From positions 798,281 through 862,280 of the forward strand of contig NZ_QDFV01000001.1 of the NCBI RefSeq assembly GCF_003075395.1: a stretch of DNA of 64,000 nucleotides, given 5' to 3'. Positions within the stretch are counted from its first letter, which is position 1; the number at the start of each line of letters is the position of its first letter. Below the pieces are notes generated by a model, which did not search any database, was not told where the DNA came from, and worked only from the letters and a program-made list of their open reading frames with translations. The DNA is from Microbacterium sp. TPD7012 (GTDB lineage: Bacteria > Actinomycetota > Actinomycetes > Actinomycetales > Microbacteriaceae). A program made the position numbers and the translations under genes. Below, piece by piece: positions 60,841 through 64,000 of this stretch.

Positions 60841-61191
60841 TCACCCGCGGGAGCTCGCGGCGGCGATCACGACAGCGATCCCGGCGGCCCCGACCACGCT
60901 CAGCCCCAGCGAGACGGCGAGGATCAGGCCTCCTCCGGTCAGCCGTGCGCGAAGGCCCTGCGCCCGGAGCGCCTCGGACGTGCGCCGGCCGCGTCGTCGC
61001 GAGAGCGTCCAGAGGACGGTCGAGAGCAGCACGCCGACCACGCCGACGACGACCCAGCGGGCATCGTCGAACACCGCGGGAAGCAGGCGCAGGGCGACGA
61101 TCGACGTGATTCCGAACGTCAGGCAGGTGCGCCGCCATGCGAGTTCCGAACGCTCGGGCTGCAGGCCGCGATCGAACGGCGGCGCTGTCAT
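60841..61191 (-). CDS. DUF202 membrane protein 1
   Basis: 116 residues with a DUF202 start (LQPERSELAWRRTCLTFGIT) and about three helices (VVVGVVGVLLSTVLWTLSR, LTGGGLILAVSLGLSVVGAA and one more). Its ATG overlaps the stop of the next DUF202 gene (ATGA), so the pair probably forms one membrane unit. Function unknown. Confidence 0.88.
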   Translation of the reverse strand: MTAPPFDRGLQPERSELAWRRTCLTFGITSIVALRLLPAVFDDARWVVVGVVGVLLSTVLWTLSRRRGRRTSEALRAQGLRARLTGGGLILAVSLGLSVVGAAGIAVVIAAASSRG

Positions 61192-61547
61192 CGCAGAACC
61201 ATCGACAGGAGCACCAGTGCTCCGGCAACCGCGACCACGGCCGCGAGCAGTGCGCTCAGCGCCGAGCCGGGCAGTGCCGTGTCCTCACGCAGCGCCCGTT
61301 CGGTGCGGCACCATCCGATCCAGGCCAGAGCGGGGATGACCGTGCCGGCGACGACGAGCACGAGCGACGCGGCGAGCCGCAGACCCGGGTGGAGGTCGAG
61401 GCCGAGCAGCTCGAGCGCCACCCCGCCGGCGATCAGCGCGAGGCCGGTGCGCACCCAGGCGAGGAAGGTGCGCTCGTTCGCGAGGGTGAACCTCGCGTCC
61501 GCCTCGTGACCGCGTCGATAGACGGATGCCGGGAACCTGTTCCTCAT
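61188..61547 (-). CDS. DUF202 (YidH-like) membrane protein 2
   Basis: 119 residues. DUF202 motif DARFTLANERTFLAWVRTGL followed by helices ALIAGGVALELLGLDL, LVLVVAGTVIPALAWIGW and ALLAAVVAVAGALVLLSM. ATG 61547 overlaps the stop of the formylglycine-generating enzyme gene (ATGA). It is a common small pair with its DUF202 neighbour; role unknown. Confidence 0.9.
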   Translation of the reverse strand: MRNRFPASVYRRGHEADARFTLANERTFLAWVRTGLALIAGGVALELLGLDLHPGLRLAASLVLVVAGTVIPALAWIGWCRTERALREDTALPGSALSALLAAVVAVAGALVLLSMVLR

Positions 61548-62539
61548 CCGCTCACCGTGCGGAAGCCCGCGTTCCCCATCGAGGAGTCCGGCGTGTTGTG
61601 CGAGCGTGCGGAGTTCCGGTACCGGTTGCAGTACGAATCGTGGCACAGGTAGCTCCCTCCGCGCAGGACGCGCTCGGTGCCGTGCGCGGGGCCGGTCGGC
61701 GACGACGTCGCGGCATCCGCGTAGGCGCTCGCCGAGTACCAGTCCCGGCACCACTCCCAGACGTTCCCGACCGTCTGGTGCAATCCGTAGCCGTTGGGCG
61801 CGAACGCGTCGGCGGGAGCGGTGGTCAGGTGTCCGTCCTCGATCGTGTTCTCGGTGGGGAACCGCCCCTGCCAGATGTTCGCCCGCCAGCCGCCGGCGTC
61901 GACGGCCTCGTCGCCCCAGGGGTACCGAGCGCCGTCGATCCCGCCGCGGGCGGCGTACTCCCACTCGGCTTCGCTCGGCAGGCGGCGTCCGCTCCACTCG
62001 GCGTAGGCCGCCGCGTCGTTCCAGCTCACGTGCACGACCGGGTGGCGGCCGAGGCCGTCGCCCACGGCATCCGAGAGTCGCCCGCCCGGATGACGCCAGT
62101 CGGCACCGCGGACGCCGATCCACCACGGCGCCGTCGCCGCCGGGCCCATGATGTCGCTCTCGCGCGCGGCGACCGCCAGGTGGAAGACCGCGGAGTACCC
62201 GAAGGTCTCGGCCTCCGTGCGGTATCCGGTGTCTGTCGCGAAGCGCGCGAAGTCGTCGTTCGTCACGGCGGTGGTGTCGATCGAGAACCCGTCGAGGGTC
62301 ACGGGATGCCGTGGCTCCTCGCCGTCGCCGCGGTTGGCGTCTCCGTTCGCGTCGCCCATGAGGAATCGTCCGGCCGGGATGATCGCCTGCGGCACGGCGT
62401 GCCGTCCGGTGCCGCCGGCGAGGGGCGGAGCACCGAGACGAGAGGCGGGGGCCGCGGCGCCGATCGTGAGCAGAGTGCTCCGGGACGGAGTTCCGCAGGT
62501 GCAGGACGGTCCGCAGCCGGCGTCATCCGCCGATGTCAT
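61544..62539 (-). CDS. Formylglycine-generating enzyme (sulfatase-modifying factor)
   Basis: 331 residues from ATG 62539 (an upstream ATG at 62569 is possible). The FGE-sulfatase domain carries both catalytic cysteines, C299 and C304, in GSYLCHDSYCNRYRNSARS with the NTPDSSMGNAGFR ending, the pattern of true FGEs and not of cysteine-less relatives. It converts a sulfatase cysteine into formylglycine. The N-terminus holds GCGPSCTCG. No sulfatase gene is in the window; it may be just to the right or elsewhere. Confidence 0.94.
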   Translation of the reverse strand: MTSADDAGCGPSCTCGTPSRSTLLTIGAAAPASRLGAPPLAGGTGRHAVPQAIIPAGRFLMGDANGDANRGDGEEPRHPVTLDGFSIDTTAVTNDDFARFATDTGYRTEAETFGYSAVFHLAVAARESDIMGPAATAPWWIGVRGADWRHPGGRLSDAVGDGLGRHPVVHVSWNDAAAYAEWSGRRLPSEAEWEYAARGGIDGARYPWGDEAVDAGGWRANIWQGRFPTENTIEDGHLTTAPADAFAPNGYGLHQTVGNVWEWCRDWYSASAYADAATSSPTGPAHGTERVLRGGSYLCHDSYCNRYRNSARSHNTPDSSMGNAGFRTVSG

Positions 62540-62576
62540 CTCGCTCCGTCCTCCGTCCTCTGTCCTCATCGCGCTG

Positions 62577-63488
62577 TCAGCGTTCGTCGGCGTCCGGCGC
62601 CCGCTTCGGCAGAGCGAGGGGCAGGCGGGTCGCGAGAGTCTCGGAGCCGGCGGCCACGATCCGAGAGATCGCGACGATCTCGGCGGGGTCGATGTTCGGC
62701 TCGCCGCTGCGGCACGATCGCACGACGGAATCGAGGAGGCCGGTCAGCATGTCCTCGTCCGACTCGATCGTGAAACCGACCTCACCGGACGCCGTCCGAG
62801 CTCGCCCGCGAGTCCACGGATCCCACTCCGCCGGACCGCTGAGCGTCGCGCTCCGGCCATCCGGCCAGACCAGGCGCACGCCGGTGCCGCGCGGCTCGAC
62901 GAGCGCGCGCCCCGGCCCGAAGAGCGCCACGGCCAGGTCGACGAGGTGCACGCCGTACCAGGAGAGACCCGGATGGCCGGGTTGCACGACCAGGGGCCCG
63001 CGGAGCTCGATCGACTCGATCTCCGCCGCCGGAAGCGCGAGGAACTCGGGGGTGAACCGCTTCGGGGAGCCGCTGAGCACCAGGCATCCGGAGTCTGCGG
63101 CGAGCTGCAGCATCTCGCTGGCATCCTGCGCGTCGGCCGCGAACCGGGTGTCGACGTACACGGGCTTGCCGGAGGGGGCGATGCGGGCGAACTGCTCCCG
63201 CCGCGTGCGCACGTCGGAGGACACCAGCAGCAGGGCGTCGGATGCCTCGGCCACCGCCTCCGGTGAGTCCAGCAGCGGCACGCCGGCGTCGGAGAGAGCA
63301 CTCGCGTTCTCGTCGTTGCGGTCCCGACTGGGCGGGAAGTCTGCCGAGGTCGGCGCCTTCCAGGCCGCCGTCACGACCCCGCCGAGCACGCGTCCGGAGC
63401 GGCCGTCGCCGAACAGGCGGGTGAACTGCCGCGCGTGCGAGGAGTCGACGCCGATCAGGCCGAAGCGGATCGGCTGCGGACTCGTCAT
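62577..63488 (-). CDS. Gfo/Idh/MocA family oxidoreductase
   Basis: 303 residues. N-terminal dinucleotide fold IRFGLIGVDSSHARQFTRLF, a variant of the usual GxGxxG; KPVYVDTRFAADAQDASEML corresponds to the EKP region but lacks the E-K-P catalytic lysine context (GKPVYVDTR). The C-terminal substrate domain follows. Probably acts on a sugar or inositol-like compound. ATGA coupling to an ABC sugar permease supports that. Confidence 0.87.
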   Translation of the reverse strand: MTSPQPIRFGLIGVDSSHARQFTRLFGDGRSGRVLGGVVTAAWKAPTSADFPPSRDRNDENASALSDAGVPLLDSPEAVAEASDALLLVSSDVRTRREQFARIAPSGKPVYVDTRFAADAQDASEMLQLAADSGCLVLSGSPKRFTPEFLALPAAEIESIELRGPLVVQPGHPGLSWYGVHLVDLAVALFGPGRALVEPRGTGVRLVWPDGRSATLSGPAEWDPWTRGRARTASGEVGFTIESDEDMLTGLLDSVVRSCRSGEPNIDPAEIVAISRIVAAGSETLATRLPLALPKRAPDADER

Positions 63489-64000
63489 CCCTTGATCCCG
63501 CTCGCCGTGATGCTCTCGACGATGTGGCGCTGCAGGAAGATGAAGATCAGGAAGCAGGGCACGAAGCTGATCAGCGCCGCCGCCATGATGTTCGAGGTCG
63601 AGACCGTCTCGGTGTTGAGCGTCGCGAGCCCCACCGTGAGCGTCCGCGCCTCGTCGGACTGGCCGACGACGAGCGGCCAGAGCAGGTCGTTCCAGTGCCA
63701 GAGGAACACGAAGATCGCGAGGGTCGCGAGCACCGGCTTGATCAGCGGCAGGACGATCGAGACGAAGGTGCGCCACTCGCCGGCTCCGTCGATGCGGGCC
63801 GCGTCGAAGAGCTCGTCCGGCATGTCCATCACGAACTGCCGGATCAGGAACACGGCCTGCGCGTTCGCGAGCGTCGGCAGGATCAGGCCCCACAGGGTGT
63901 TCACGCCTCCCGCTCCGGCGACGAGGATGAACGTCGGGATCAGCGTCGCCTGCATCGGGACCATGAGGGTCGCGATGATCGACCACAGCAGGGCGTTGCG
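63485..64000 (-). CDS. Carbohydrate ABC transporter permease, 5' end outside window
   Basis: 172 codons of the C-terminal part, open to the right edge. MalG/LacG type: IATLMVPMQATLIPTFILVA, FLIRQFVMDMPDELFDAARI, the EAA loop DGAGEWRTFVSIVLPLIKPV and FVFLWHWNDLLWPLVV. Companion permease and binding-protein genes are expected beyond 64000. Its stop overlaps the Gfo/Idh start. Confidence 0.94.
   Translation of the reverse strand, partial: RNALLWSIIATLMVPMQATLIPTFILVAGAGGVNTLWGLILPTLANAQAVFLIRQFVMDMPDELFDAARIDGAGEWRTFVSIVLPLIKPVLATLAIFVFLWHWNDLLWPLVVGQSDEARTLTVGLATLNTETVSTSNIMAAALISFVPCFLIFIFLQRHIVESITASGIKG

Overview
The window is a high-GC chromosomal segment of an actinobacterium, most likely a Microbacterium or close Microbacteriaceae relative. 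The evidence is the very high G+C at third codon positions, constant use of the hexamers GCATCC and GGATGC, GTG starts with GTGA/ATGA 4-base stop-start overlaps, DUF222-HNH and DUF1684 genes, and gene contents typical of that family. I see no rRNA, tRNA, CRISPR array, transposase, integrase or phage gene. No stretch longer than about 210 bases lacks a gene.

Layout. 1-4.3 kb: end of an ETF operon (etfA), a repeat-rich membrane cytochrome b, an ASCH-domain protein and a thiolase. 4.4-8.8 kb: GNAT, acyl-CoA thioesterase, a polytopic membrane protein, and a three-gene operon of anchored secreted proteins. 9-15.8 kb: pntAB transhydrogenase and the giant bifunctional putA. 15.8-19.2 kb: LysR regulator, HbpS-like protein, ABM monooxygenase, a tiny membrane-protein/XRE operon behind a perfect 23-base inverted repeat, and an MDR oxidoreductase. 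19.4-21.5 kb: dimethylargininase-like enzyme plus ornithine aminotransferase, which with PutA makes an arginine/ornithine/proline catabolic theme. 21.6-28.5 kb: a repetitive acidic small protein, MarR-MFS efflux pair, cutC, alpha/beta hydrolase, DUF1684, lipoate ligase and a solitary DNA methyltransferase. 28.6-33 kb: TetR regulator divergent from an MFS/GPH symporter-carboxylesterase-PAP2 unit with paired operators.

33-45 kb is the most distinctive block. It is a long minus-strand operon divergent from a TetR gene, and it encodes a CocE/NonD hydrolase, an oligopeptide-type ABC importer, a YtcJ-like amidohydrolase, an FAD monooxygenase and three DUF3237 paralogues. It looks like an uncharacterised uptake-and-degradation system. 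45-49 kb: cupin, FAD amine oxidoreductase, AsnC regulator and aldehyde dehydrogenase (amine/putrescine-type catabolism). 49-52.7 kb: M23 peptidase, GNAT, a 13E12-type DUF222-HNH protein and a decayed nucleotidyltransferase. 52.7-60.8 kb: carbohydrate genes (ROK regulator, ChbG deacetylase, GPH transporter, galE/galK/galT and a divergent LacI regulator with two operators). 60.8-64 kb: two DUF202 proteins, a formylglycine-generating enzyme, a Gfo/Idh dehydrogenase and the end of a sugar ABC permease gene.

The strongest non-gene signal is a set of short repeats. A 22-base motif, in two places arranged as a palindrome, lies in frame inside or at the start of at least five protein-coding genes (cytochrome b, putA twice, rocD, carboxylesterase, galK) and in degenerate form in the methyltransferase gene. 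It resembles in behaviour the ORF-invading palindromic elements known from Rickettsia. Other repeat families lie at gene ends, notably a 62-bp hairpin element present twice.
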